From Coniella vitis (Eukaryota > Ascomycota > Sordariomycetes > Diaporthales > Schizoparmaceae): 64,000 nt of DNA. The translations under genes were made by a program, and so were the position numbers. Of the stretch, positions 32,982 through 43,747 are shown piece by piece. Numbering within the stretch: the stretch's first letter is position 1; each line of letters starts with the position of its first letter. The stretch lies in assembly GCA_011317545.1 (NCBI GenBank), contig WUJK01000006.1, forward strand, positions 2,046,001 through 2,110,000, given 5' to 3'. Under the pieces are notes generated by a model, which ran no database searches, was not told where the DNA came from, and saw only the letters and a list, made by a program, of their open reading frames with translations.

Positions 32982-35632
32982 ATGGCTGATGAACTGGCAG
33001 TAAGCACGTTTTCATTCTCAGGGTTTTGGCTTATGCTGACAATGACAGGGCTCTGCTCGCTCGACGCAAGTTGAGGTGATGCACCTAAAGTACATCGAAC
33101 TCTTAGAGAAGCGCATCGCTCAGCTCGAAACTCTCGTAAACACAGGTGATGCGGTAAAAGAACCGGAGAAGAAGCTTGATGAGACGAAGGTAGACACAAA
33201 GTCTGGTTCAGACAATAAGGACGAAAAGGAAGAAGCCAAGGCCAACGACAAAAAAGAGGTAATTGCTTCCAGAAAGATTTTCTAGGCCGACATTGAGATA
33301 CTGAATGGACCGTACAATCCTGTAGGATTCTGTCAAGGAGCGTTACCGCTATGTGCTTCGCAAATGGGACAAGAATGCCGGCACACACAAGGACGAGGTG
33401 GTCGGTTCAGACTGGTTCGACAAGGCCAAGAACAAGGATTGTGCATATGTGTATCGGCGCATCTACAACCCAGAGACGGGCGAGAAGGGCGCATACAGCG
33501 AAATCGAAGTGGAGGACCCAGAACTTATTGAGCTACTCAGGAAAGACATCGGAAAGTACCCAGGCGTAAGCTTTGACACCGAGACGCTCAGTATAGCATC
33601 GCCATTTCCAGCAATCATCCACAATTGGGACAAGTTGCAAGAATCCGCCAAAAGTTCGCCAGAAAGCCAGGTATGCAAAGACTTGGAAAATCTGCTCGAG
33701 CGTGTCCGTTCAACGCCAGAGCTCGACAGCTATTTCAAGCTTCGCGGAAACCAGGAAGACGGCATCAAGACGGTGACATTCGAAACTTTGTGGACAGCTT
33801 TCGCTCCAGGCACACTCATTGTGGTTCGCAGTTTTAGGGACATTGAGCAAATCATGTCTGTGGCAGACTCGCCTATTCCATATCAGCCCATCAATCACTG
33901 CCCCAAGCTGTGGATGTGGGCTTGGACATGGGATTATGATGGCCACAAGCTGGTCAAGGTGTGGCGCGATTTCAAGTTTGATCGCTTCCGCGGAACCAAG
34001 AATGTGACCGATTTGGAATACGTTCCCCTGTCAATGCATCCAGATGCTGAGCAGCTCAAGTCGCGCGTACTAAAGAGATCGCAAAAATTCCTCAAGTACA
34101 CTGTGCAAGTTGATGCATTAGGGGCGGACCTGGTTCTCAAGTACGACGGCTTAGCCTATGCCGATGAACGCAGGACGCTCGCAAATGATGAGCAGGACAA
34201 GAAGAACGGGGGAGACGAGGACAATCCGGATTATAACCCATCGCAGGACGACGAGAACTCAGCGGCTTCCAAGCTCATCCTCATTAAAGGAGAGGTGATC
34301 TCGGATGCAGCGGCATATGCCCAGAATACCAGCGCGGTGCTTCCCATTGGCGACCGGAATCAAGATACATTCATCGACAGGCAGCAGGCGACAACAGAGG
34401 ACGATATCTTCTTCGACGCTGTGAAGAGTCTCAAAGAAAATGAGCCACTACCCATGGAAGACAACTTCTTGTTGCTTCCCCCGCGCGTTCTGGGGTACGC
34501 CACACGGCAGCGTGTCTGGGGCCAATTCCACCTGGACTGGGCATCGGAGAAGGACAAGGCAAATGCGCGTGACTTCAAAGAGACGCTGCAGCTGAGCCAG
34601 AGATACAAGGATATGATTGAGTCTTTGGTGGCAGCCCACATGCACAAGGACAAGAGACCAGTTATTGATATTATCGAGGAAAAAGGCAAAGGGCTTGTTC
34701 TCCTGCTGCACGGGCCGCCAGGTGTCGGTAAGACGCTGACGGCAGAGACGGTAGCGCGAGCAACAGGCAAGCCACTGTTTGTTGTATCGGTGGCAGAAAT
34801 CGGTTTGGATGCATCCCGCGCCGAACGCAAACTCGAAAAGATCTTTTCATTGGCCACCAAATGGGGTGCTGTCTTGCTCATCGACGAAGCAGACGTCTTC
34901 CTCGAGACACGGAACCGGCACTCGCCTCCAAGCAGAAACGCACTGGTATCGGTGCTTTTGCGTGTGCTTGAGTACTATGAAGGCATCATCATGATGACTA
35001 CGAATCGGATCAAAGCCATTGATGTGGCCGTGGTCTCGCGCATCCACTTGGCTGTGCGGTACACGGACCTCGATGCAGAGCAGATGTGCAACATTTTCAA
35101 GCACTACCTGAACCAGCTGCGCCCCCATCTCATCCACGACCTAGCCCATGTCATGCATTTCGTGGACAATTTTGGACACATGTATGCGCTCAATGGCCGT
35201 CAAATCCGCAACGTGGTGCAGGCAGCACAAGCATATGCGAGCTTCTACCTCACTGGCGACGAATTGGGCGCCGAGGTCAAGAACATGATGCTTGTGTCGC
35301 AGCAACAAGCACCAGGGCAAGGTTATGAGTACCCACCAGCCCAGGCCGGCTTTATGGCTGGCGGTGCGTACGGGGCTGCGAGGCCGGGATATGGCGGAGG
35401 TTATGGGGGGCCAGCGACGATGAACATGAATGCCGGTCTTGGGATGCGTGGAGGCCACGAAGTTGGATATCCCCAGCGGTTGGGTATGAGCGGGTACAGC
35501 CCAGTGCCACGACGGCCCGATGGCAAGATGACGCAGGAGCACTTGCGAGCAGTGTGCGACCTGACACGCGAATTTCAGGAACAGCTCAAGGAGGAGTCGA
35601 GGGCCCAACGGAACGAGAATGAGGCGCGCTGA
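32982..35632 (+). CDS. DUF7025-containing AAA ATPase
   Basis: Three exons: 32982-32999 (only 18 bases), 33049-33258 and 33326-35632, for 844 residues. The second exon encodes a coiled coil (YIELLEKRIAQLETL) and a Lys/Glu-rich linker. The middle (about residues 180-330), with LWTAFAPGTLI, CPKLWMWAW and FRGTKNVTDLEYVPL, matches the DUF7025 region that precedes the ATPase in this fungal family. The AAA core has Walker A GPPGVGKT at 539-546, Walker B LLIDEADVF with Asp596 and Glu597, the sensor-1 stretch MMTTNR, and an Arg-finger-like VVSRIHLAV. A Gly/Tyr-rich spacer (YGGGYGGP) and a last charged helix end the protein. It should couple ATP hydrolysis to remodelling of an unknown client. It is divergently placed against the STAND-like gene. 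Confidence 0.93.
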
Positions 35633-36148
35633 TCCTATACGCGCAATGCACCTATGCAAATGATTAGCAAACGGTCATAACGAGTCCGGGACAATTCAGA
35701 TCTCCATATGCTCAGGTACGCGCTCCAGAAGCGCAAACTTCAGGTGAAATGCACCTTTGCGGCGGGAAAAGGGAGAAGGAGGTTTAAATGGATGCTTGGA
35801 AGAAGTCCATAGTACTCTGATACAAGCGACGTTGTTTTGTTTCCGCATGCAGACAGCGGGACCCCTGTTGTAACCGCTGTCTGGCCCGCCTTCCTTATCT
35901 GTGAGCTTACATAATGATAGCTCTGATTGGTCAATGGCACAGGATCATGGCCCATGCTGACTACACCTAATGGCCTTCGCGTATCAGCGTGGCTGTGAAT
36001 AGCCGAGTCAACAATACTTGACTGTCTTTGTGGGATTTTCTTTCTGCTTTCTACAGTCATGTTTGTCTGAGAGCTGAACTGGTAGCTGTCTGAGAACAGC
36101 AAGCCATAACTCTCTTCCACTTCCATCCATCACCGTGCACTGCCCATA
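35633..36148. other. intergenic, promoter of the serine dehydratase
   Basis: About 515 bases with no supported gene. A 128-codon minus-strand frame (35740-36126) has no recognisable content. The region presumably carries the terminator of the AAA gene and the promoter of the next gene. Confidence 0.5.
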
Positions 36149-38378
36149 ATGCGCCAGCTCGGACTGATGCACCGCCTGTCTGGGCTCGGTGCGAGAGCCT
36201 CAAGTTCTGTTTGCAACAGCGTGCCCAAACGAGCCTTGCCGACTTTGCTACGGCCATCCAGTCAACACTGCCATTTAAGTTCCAGACAAAGGATAGCTGT
36301 CTGCCAGACTTCGTCCCGTCGGTGGCTCACTTCATCAGCCAACGCCAAAGCCAACGACGATGCCGACGATGTCGAGGACACGGGTACATACAGTGAGGCT
36401 GACCACGAGCATGCCGTCATCTCGACTTTTGACCTCTTCTCCATTGGAATTGGCCCCAGCTCGTCCCACACCGTAGGGCCGATGCGCGCAGGCAACATCT
36501 TCATTACCGACCTGATTGAGGCAGGCTTGCTGCACAAGGTGCACAAAATCCGTGTCTCACTCTACGGGAGTTTGGCCTTGACTGGCGAGGGCCACATGAC
36601 ACCGTCCGGTATGGCTTACAAGAAGGGTCACCTTTGCGAGTCCTCTTGCTAACCTGAATCCAATCCCATTAGCCTTACTCCTTGGTCTTGAAAGCCAGGA
36701 TGTCGAGACGGTGGACACTGCCTACGTGCCCACCCGCTTCGACGAGATCAAAAAGACAAAGAAACTGTTCTTGGGCCAAGGCCACCACAGTGGCAAGGGC
36801 AAGGAGATTGACTTTGATTATGAACGCGACTTTACCTGGGAGTGGGGCAGAAAGCTCGCCCTCCACAGCAACGGTATGCGCTTCAAAGTTTATGACAAGG
36901 ATGGTGAGATGCTGGCCACGAACGATTTGTTCAGTGTTGGTGGAGGTTTCGTCGTCAATGGATCGCTTTCGACAGACTTTGGGCAGTCTGGGCAAGCAAC
37001 CGCCCAAGCTCCAGCAGACGACCCACCCAGCACAAATGTACCGGGCACGCATCCAAAGGACTTGGCAGAGAACTTGTTTTACAAAGAAATTCGACGGTCT
37101 GATGCTGCCGGTGACCGAAGGACAGGTGCCGAAGTTCGGCCCAAGGACGAAGCGGTCCTTCTTCCAGGCCAAGAACCAGAGAGCAGGAATAGTGTTGCTA
37201 CTACCAGCACGGCTGCCGAGTCTCAGACGTCGAGTGTCCAAACTACCACTGACAGCACCGAAGGGGCTGCACAACCACGTTACCCATTCCGCGATGCAAG
37301 CAGTCTGTTGGCATTGTGCTATAAGCACAACCTGACTATTGCTCAACTGGTCTTTGAGAATGAAAAGAGCCACGGCTATTCCAACGACGAGATTCTGGAC
37401 AAGATATACCGCATCTGGCAAGTTATGGATAACAGCATCCTCCAAGGCGTCCAAGCGCCACTGGATTCGACCCTACCTGGGTCCTTGAAGCTGCACCGAC
37501 GTGCACCCGCTCTGTATAAGCGCCTCACACGTGGTCTATACCCATCAGGAGGCCAGGAAATACAATCGTCTGTGGCACCTCCCGAGCCAGCAAATCTCGT
37601 AGGCAGCACAGGCATGTCGGAGCCTACAGCCATTGCCAAAGCGAATACCCCGGGCCAAGTCAATACCGCGCCCCTGTACAAGCGAAATCCACTCAGCCGC
37701 ACCCACGGCTCCTTCAACCACACCATCACGCCTTCGCCGCTGCGCAGGCCTGATTTTCCCGCCATGGACTACCTAGCCGTGTACGCTATCGCTGTCAACG
37801 AGACCAATGCTGCAGGCGGACGCATTGTCACAGCGCCCACAAACGGCGCTGCGGGCATCATCCCCGCTGTGCTCAAGTACACCATTGAGTTCATTAGTGA
37901 CGACCCCGAGCGGGATATCCCAACATTCTTGCTCACGGCTGCGGCCATTGGTATGCTATACAAGCGAGGCGCGACCATTTCAGCTGCAGAGGGCGGGTGC
38001 ATGGCAGAAGTGGGCGTCGCATGCAGCATGGCCGCCGGTGCATTTGCCGCGTGCATGGGCGCCAACCCAGCGACGATTGAGCAGGCTGCAGAAATTGGCA
38101 TCGAGCACAACCTCGGGCTGACGTGCGACCCTATTGGTGGGCTCGTACAGGCGCCGTGTATTGAACGAAATGCGCTCGGCGCCATCAAGGCCATTTCTAG
38201 TGCGAACCTAGCGCTGAGCAGCTCTGCGCCTGGAACAGCCAAGGTCGGGCTGGACGATGCAATCCGCGCGATGCGGTTGACGGCGCAGGGAATGAGAAAT
38301 GAGTTCAAGGAGACGAGTCTCAGTGGGCTTGCTACGAGCGTGCCTCTGAATATTCCTGTCAGTGTACCGGATTGTTGA
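36149..38378 (+). CDS. L-serine ammonia-lyase (iron-sulfur type), probably mitochondrial
   Basis: Two exons, 36149-36608 and 36673-38378, give 721 residues; the intron splits the codon after HMTPS and restores ALLLGLESQDVETVD. The first 65 residues are rich in Arg, Ser and Leu without acidic residues, as in a mitochondrial targeting sequence. The beta-domain motif GIGPSSSHTVGPMRAG and the catalytic-domain motifs APTNGAAGIIPAVL, EGGCMAEVGVACSMAA and GLTCDPIGGLVQAPCIERN are all present. Three conserved Cys in the last two motifs bind the 4Fe-4S cluster in this family. The enzyme deaminates L-serine to pyruvate and ammonia. Bacterial single-chain enzymes are about 450 residues; the excess here is the leader and low-complexity inserts between the two domains (about residues 270-350 and 410-500). 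Confidence 0.93.
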
Positions 38379-38776
38379 TTTCGATTGTCTGGTTTCTTTT
38401 GTTTTGGAAAGGTTGGAGCATAGGGGTCAAATATCAAAGAGTAAATCTGCTAGACGAATGCTCACAGCCGCCATTTGTCACCAACATTTGTGGTTTAAGT
38501 GGTTCAAGCTACATGTTAAATCAATAGACAGCTTTGCAAAATGACGACATCTTGTCTGAATGTGATGGCCAGAGGATTTCGAATTTGAACGGTAAATGTA
38601 CGCTCGCCCACTTAGATGGGGGACACTCATGAATGTCTTGACGTCTCGACAGTAACTTCCATACAACATCGAGCGTGCCATCTAGCTACGACAAAAAGGG
38701 AGAGAGGAGAGAGATCATTGGCATCAATTAATTATCTGGAGCATGACAGGGACGCGCATAAAAAACAAAATATAAT
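38379..38776. other. intergenic between serine dehydratase and tRNA
   Basis: About 400 bases with no open frame of note. The T-rich tract that ends minus-strand tRNA transcription lies at its right edge (plus strand AAAAAACAAAATATAAT at about 38760-38776). Confidence 0.5.
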
Positions 38777-38864
38777 GGAGACAGTGGGAATTGAACCCAC
38801 GACCTTCTACACGTTCACTGACTATCAATGCGAAGCAGACGCTCTACCCCTGAGCCATGTCCCC
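38777..38864 (-). tRNA. tRNA-Ala(CGC) with 17-base intron
   Basis: On the minus strand the RNA starts GGGGACA and ends TGTCTCC, a seven-pair acceptor stem with one G-U pair. The D arm is GCTC-AGGGGTA-GAGC and the T arm is GTGGG-TTCAATT-CCCAC. The anticodon loop is TTCGCA(T), so the anticodon is CGC and the identity alanine. Stem half TCTGC pairs with GTAGA only if 17 bases (TTGATAGTCAGTGAACG) are removed one base after the anticodon, the canonical position of eukaryotic tRNA introns. Downstream on the same strand there is a run of Ts for Pol III termination. The mature length is 71 without CCA. Confidence 0.93.
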
Positions 38865-39279
38865 AACTTCATATTGTTGTTGTTTTTTAGTAATCTTATA
38901 TTCCACGTTAATCTGACCTTGTCATCAAGGAACCGATTATCTTGAATGGCAACACCATACGACGTCTACGACAGTGCAAACAGATACTAATCATCCCTTG
39001 GCACTATTAATACACGATATCATCTTGAAATGTATTGATTACATCTATAGTGGATGCGCAAAAGTGGCCAGATCACTTCGCAGCTGATAACCTCAAGTCA
39101 CGGCGCAAATAGGTACTTGGGTACATTCGAGTGCATAGAAATGCCACCTTGAACTTTCAGCTGCTTGCTGTCCTAAGCGCACTCTCACGCTCCCAAAGCA
39201 CACACCTGTCATCACCACCATCATCATAATTCCCAACAGGCAATCGCCCACCCATGAATTCCTCTCACACAAGCCCACT
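38865..39279. other. intergenic upstream of Bos1
   Basis: About 415 bases. An upstream ATG at 39254 opens a short frame that overlaps the real start codon in another frame and would stop at once if spliced, so it acts as a possible upstream ORF. No other feature was seen. Confidence 0.5.
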
Positions 39280-40216
39280 ATGGTTAGTGAACCCATGAAA
39301 ATCCCCTTTTGAACTACTTGCGCAAAGTCAAACTAACACGCTCCAAACTCTTAGAATACAACCTTTAACAGTGCTCTGAAGCAGAGCACCACGATCCGCA
39401 AAGAACTCTCCACCCTCTCGTCGTCGTCCTCCGCCGCATCCTCCCCCAATGCGCTCCTCAGCCCCGCCGCGCTCGGCTCCCTCAGCGCCTCCCTAACCGC
39501 CTTCCAGCGCACCATCGACGAATACAACTCCCTCGCCAAGCAAGAACTCAACCCAGCCAAGCAAGAAAAGGCTTATGAGCGGATCCGCAATTTCCGCACC
39601 GAGCTGGCAGAGTACCGGCGCGAGTTTGAGGCCGTGAAATCTGCGCGTGACGAAATTGTGCATAGCCAGAATCGAAACGAGCTTCTTGGTCGCAGGCCGT
39701 ATGCGAACGATACGCCAGAGAACCCGTACGCGAACGCTGGCTCGTCGTCAGCGTTTGGGGGAGGTAGTGCGAGTGGTGGGCATGCGAGGAACCTGAGTGG
39801 GGCTGAACGGAATGCGGCAGGAGGAGGAGGAGGAGGGTATGGATTGGGAAGTGAGAATATTTCGCGCGAAGAGCACGCGTTGAGGGAACAGAATTTCTTT
39901 GCTGGGGCGAACTCGGCCCTTGACGAGTATATCGCGCGGGGCCAGGCGGTGCTGGGTGATTTGGGCACGCAGCGGGAGATGCTCAAGAACACACAAAAGA
40001 GGTACGTGGATCGTTGCCAAGAGACGATGGCCTTTTTCTGGTAGCCTGTTACTCACATATTGGCATAGGTTGTACTCTGTCGGCAACACGCTGGGCGTAT
40101 CGGGCGACACGATCCGGATGATTGAGCGGCGTGCGAGGGAAGACAAGTGGATCTTCTGGGCAGGCGTTGTAGTCTTTTTCTTATTTTGCTGGCTTGTCTT
40201 GCACTTCTTGAGATGA
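39280..40216 (+). CDS. BOS1: Bos1-type v-SNARE (ER-Golgi)
   Basis: Three exons: 39280-39282, 39355-40001 and 40069-40216, total 265 residues. The first coding exon is the ATG alone, followed by GTTAGT; after a CTAAC branch site and TTAG acceptor the protein continues NTTFNSALKQSTTIRK, which is the conserved Bos1 start. The middle has the N-terminal helices (QRTIDEYNSLAKQE) and a Gly/Ser-rich linker with six Gly. The SNARE helix runs from about REEHALREQNFFAGANSALDEY to TIRMIERRAREDKW, and a C-terminal anchor WIFWAGVVVFFLFCWLVLHF ends the protein. Bos1 is a Qb-type SNARE for ER to Golgi vesicle fusion. Length fits the family. It faces the thiamine pyrophosphokinase gene tail to tail, 275 bases apart. 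Confidence 0.92.
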
Positions 40217-40491
40217 TGTTGAAGAAGGAGCCAGCATTTCTTTTTGTGCTGCTTTGCAGACCTGAACAGCTTCTCTTTTTCCTTTTCGAAAGCGCAGGGC
40301 AGGCTTTTCTTGTCCCCCCCCCCCCATGGTATGCATAAGCAAGGCGTTTGGTTGCAAAATAACCGTCATCATCATCGTTGTTATTCAAAAGGGTATGTAT
40401 ACCTAGCGGTAGTTCTAAGGTCTATCAGATATTTCTCTCGCGCAATGTATCGTCGTTACTCCTAACCCACCCCTGAATCAATGCGCCATTC

Positions 40492-41680
40492 TCAACGCTT
40501 CAAAGCAATCGTAAACAGCACATCCTTATTTGTCTCAACCTCGACGACCTTGGTCTCGGGCAAGACATGGTTACTCGTGCTCATCAGGCCGCCAAACTCC
40601 GTCTCCCAGTCCGTCACATCCCATTCGAGTCCCTTTGTGGAAATGACGCTCGGTTCCTTGACGGGGATGATGCCGACGTACTTGTCAAAGACATCCTTGT
40701 GTCCATCGGCATGCTGCCCTTCTGGGCGCACGTGGATGCGGTGGCATCCCGCCTTGAGCAGCACCGTAAGCGACTCGCCGCTAACAAGGTACATTCGGCC
40801 CTGAGCATATGCGGGGTCCGTCTGGAAGAGATACAGGTGGTGAAGCTGACTTAGGCCCTGGTCGACGCGGCCGCCGAGTCCGCCCATGGCGATAATGTCG
40901 AATGTTTTGCTGGCATCATGGCTAATGCTGGTGCTGGTGCTGCTGCTGCTGTTGTTGTTGTTTTCGTCATTTGCAGAGGACGACGACAAGGAGCGGATAT
41001 AGTGAACAGCTTTGCCGAAATCCGTCGAGTACTGGTCCGGATCGTGGATGATTTGTGCGGGCTCAGTGGGCGCGTCGGTGGTGAAGTAGGTGCGTGCTTC
41101 GGGAGTGAGCGAGTCCAGATCACCTATTATCACGTCTAGGTCTCTCTGAGAGACAAGGGGGAGCAGATGACAAAGCCCGTTAGCTTGGTATGGCTTCCTC
41201 ATTTGCTGGATATTTCGGACAAAGCGGCGGAGTACTACCGGTGTATGCACTATGTAAATTGAAGAGAAGAATATATCCCGAATAAAACGTACAAATGTGT
41301 CATCTCGCGTTTTCCGACATACATCCAACAGACGGTTCGCGCCGCCGTCTGCTGCTACACGCAGAGATGCTGCCAAGAACAGACAAAAAAAAAAGTCAAC
41401 CTTTATCGTTCATTTCTCTACGCAGTCCAGCCCTTGCTTGGAATCTGGTTTCGTGTCAAACAGCCATAGAGACAGCGCGCATACCATTCTTCCAGAGAAC
41501 CTTCAAGGTGGCCTCGTCGCGCAAAGGCTGGTTGAGGATGACGATGGCAAGCGGTGATTGACCATGAGGTAAACGGTGGTGATGGCCTGCATCTGCATCA
41601 TCCGTCAAACGGACCTCCGCCCCGACCCCGGCCTGTTCCTGGAGAATGTGGGCCGGGAACCATTCGGTCGGGATGGCCAT
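40492..41680 (-). CDS. THI80: thiamine pyrophosphokinase
   Basis: Three exons on the minus strand: 41485-41680, 41293-41369 and 40492-41145, giving 308 residues. Motifs follow the family order: LAIVILNQPL, AADGGANRLLD, DVIIGDLDSLTPEA, DQYSTDFGKAVHYI, IIAMGGLGGRVDQGLSQL, then VSGESLTVLL and the C-terminal GLEWDVTDWETEFGGLMSTSN block. The Asp residues of GGAN, GDLDS and TDF bind Mg and ATP in known enzymes. It transfers pyrophosphate from ATP to thiamine to make thiamine diphosphate, in the cytosol. The second intron (147 bases) carries a GCTAAC branch and a long pyrimidine run. A Ser/Asn/Thr-rich insert (NNNNSSSSTSTS) before the IIAMGG strand is unusual but in frame. The start MAIPTEWFPAHIL was chosen as the first good ATG. 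Confidence 0.93.
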
Positions 41681-43747
41681 CACGTGCTCGTCCAAGAAAT
41701 AAAAAGCAAGAATGGGATGGGGGATTTGTCGGGGGTGAGGGAGAAAAAAAAGTAAAACAAAAGCAAGCGCCGGAATGCAAGAGCGGAAGGGAGGGAAGGA
41801 GGGGCCCGGGGCTGGGCGCAGGGTGCTCTCTGTTCTGGGGACCTTTTTTTTTTTTCCTGCCTTTCCAGCACGCAAGGCGAAGAACGACAGACTGCGGGGT
41901 AGGTACATCAGTACAAGGAATAATTAGAGTTTGTAATCGTGGGGAGACTCTGCAAGCAGGTGGGGCCCGTGTGTAAGCAACGGCATTAGGGGCTTCATCA
42001 CGGGATGTGCGCATAATTGCAGCCACAATGAGAGATGAATTTCAGGAGGAAGAATTAATTATACACTGTTTATGGAATGCAATGTAAAGCATAATTATTA
42101 GCAGGGTTAATTGATCGCAGTATACTGGCCATTAGCAAGCACCTTTCTTCGAGCGAGCGGTTAAGTGCATTATATGTTACTCTGCCAAATAGCAACGGCA
42201 AAAATGTCAAGAAAACCATGGTGCTTTGAGATTCAATATTTGACCAATGTCGCACTTGACTGCTTTCTTACTATGAATCTGTTCGACGATTGTGAGGCGC
42301 TTTTTTTCTTATGAAAAAAAAGGCACGCTTACTCAATCTGTTTTACCTTGCATCCCGTCTGGTTGCGAGATACCTAATAAATCGAATCTTGTATGTCTTT
42401 TGACCATGGGGTTTGATAGTTTCGGGATGGAATAGGCGTAGTAATTATGCTGGAGGTTTGTTATTTAAGGATGAGAGTGTGGCTCGACATTTATATCATG
42501 AAGACAAATGCCCAAATTTCCATATCACTTGCGCGGAAAGCATTAGTCTCCGTCATTGTTGTTGGCACCAATGCCGCTCAAGCACGATCTGGTTTTATCA
42601 TTAACCTGAGAGACTTGTCGAGAATCTGGATGAACCTCCAGATAGCAGATTAAGCTGTAGATCCGCACATCGCTGCATCCCCGACGTTTTGGAGTAACCC
42701 TGCAGCCCTGCCACCATGGACCAATACCGTCGCTGCTGATCATAGAAGCAGAACGTTACTATGCTATATAAGCTGTATGCGCATCACCATCCTTGTTGTT
42801 GATTTCGCTGCTATGCGTTTATATGAATTAAGTCCTATGCCACTAACCAAGTTTGCTAATTCATTTTGTTTTCGTTTATGCTTAGCTACGGCTTGCCTTT
42901 GTCGTCATGAGTTTGGGTAATGGTATCAATGCAGGACAATATCTCCAACCTACGCTCTCATAGGCGTGTGCGTTAAGTGGTCAGATTATATTTCTTCTTC
43001 ATCTTTCATCATTTATGCAAGCGACCAAAGATGGTCAAGTTGAACAAGTGAACCGGAGCTCACCAGCGCTTCTACTTATTGCGGCTCAATGCATCACGGC
43101 GGAGCAAACAACGCAGCGTGTAGCCGCCCTTTTAAGTATTGTGTACCCGTCACTTGACCAGGACGGCAGCGTGGGCAGCTCGTGGTCGGGAAACATGGCG
43201 CTTGCTTCAATGACGATGCTGTTCTTGTGGAAGCCTGCAAGTGCCGAGCTACATGTACCTTGACTCTTGGGGTCGGGCTGGATCTGGTCGCCGTTGAAAA
43301 AGCTATTTCATGGCGATCGTGCGTTGGTTTGGATCGAGACTAGCTGGTCTTGCCCTGCCAGCACGTGGCTCCAGGATGCATTTCCCGAAACATGCCCTAA
43401 AAAATCATTGTTTCGTCAATTTGTTTCCATCCAGTAATGTCTAGCAACCCAAAACAGCAGGTAACTGGGGTTTGCAGAGACATGCTTTTTAAAAAGATAC
43501 AATATGATACCTGAGTAGTAGAATAAAACAAACCCTGAGTCAAGCAAGATCCTCGATTTTTCACGTATCATCCAGACAAATGGCCAGCTCGGACTCGCCG
43601 TCTGCATGTAATTATTGAGGGGTGTTGTTCCGGGTAAACGTTCACTCAGGAGAATTGTCAAGCCGGAGTGTCCCGACTGCCTCCGCCCAAAAGCCCACCT
43701 TTCATTTCAGGAATTTCGAACATGGTATGCTTGATTAATAGAATACA

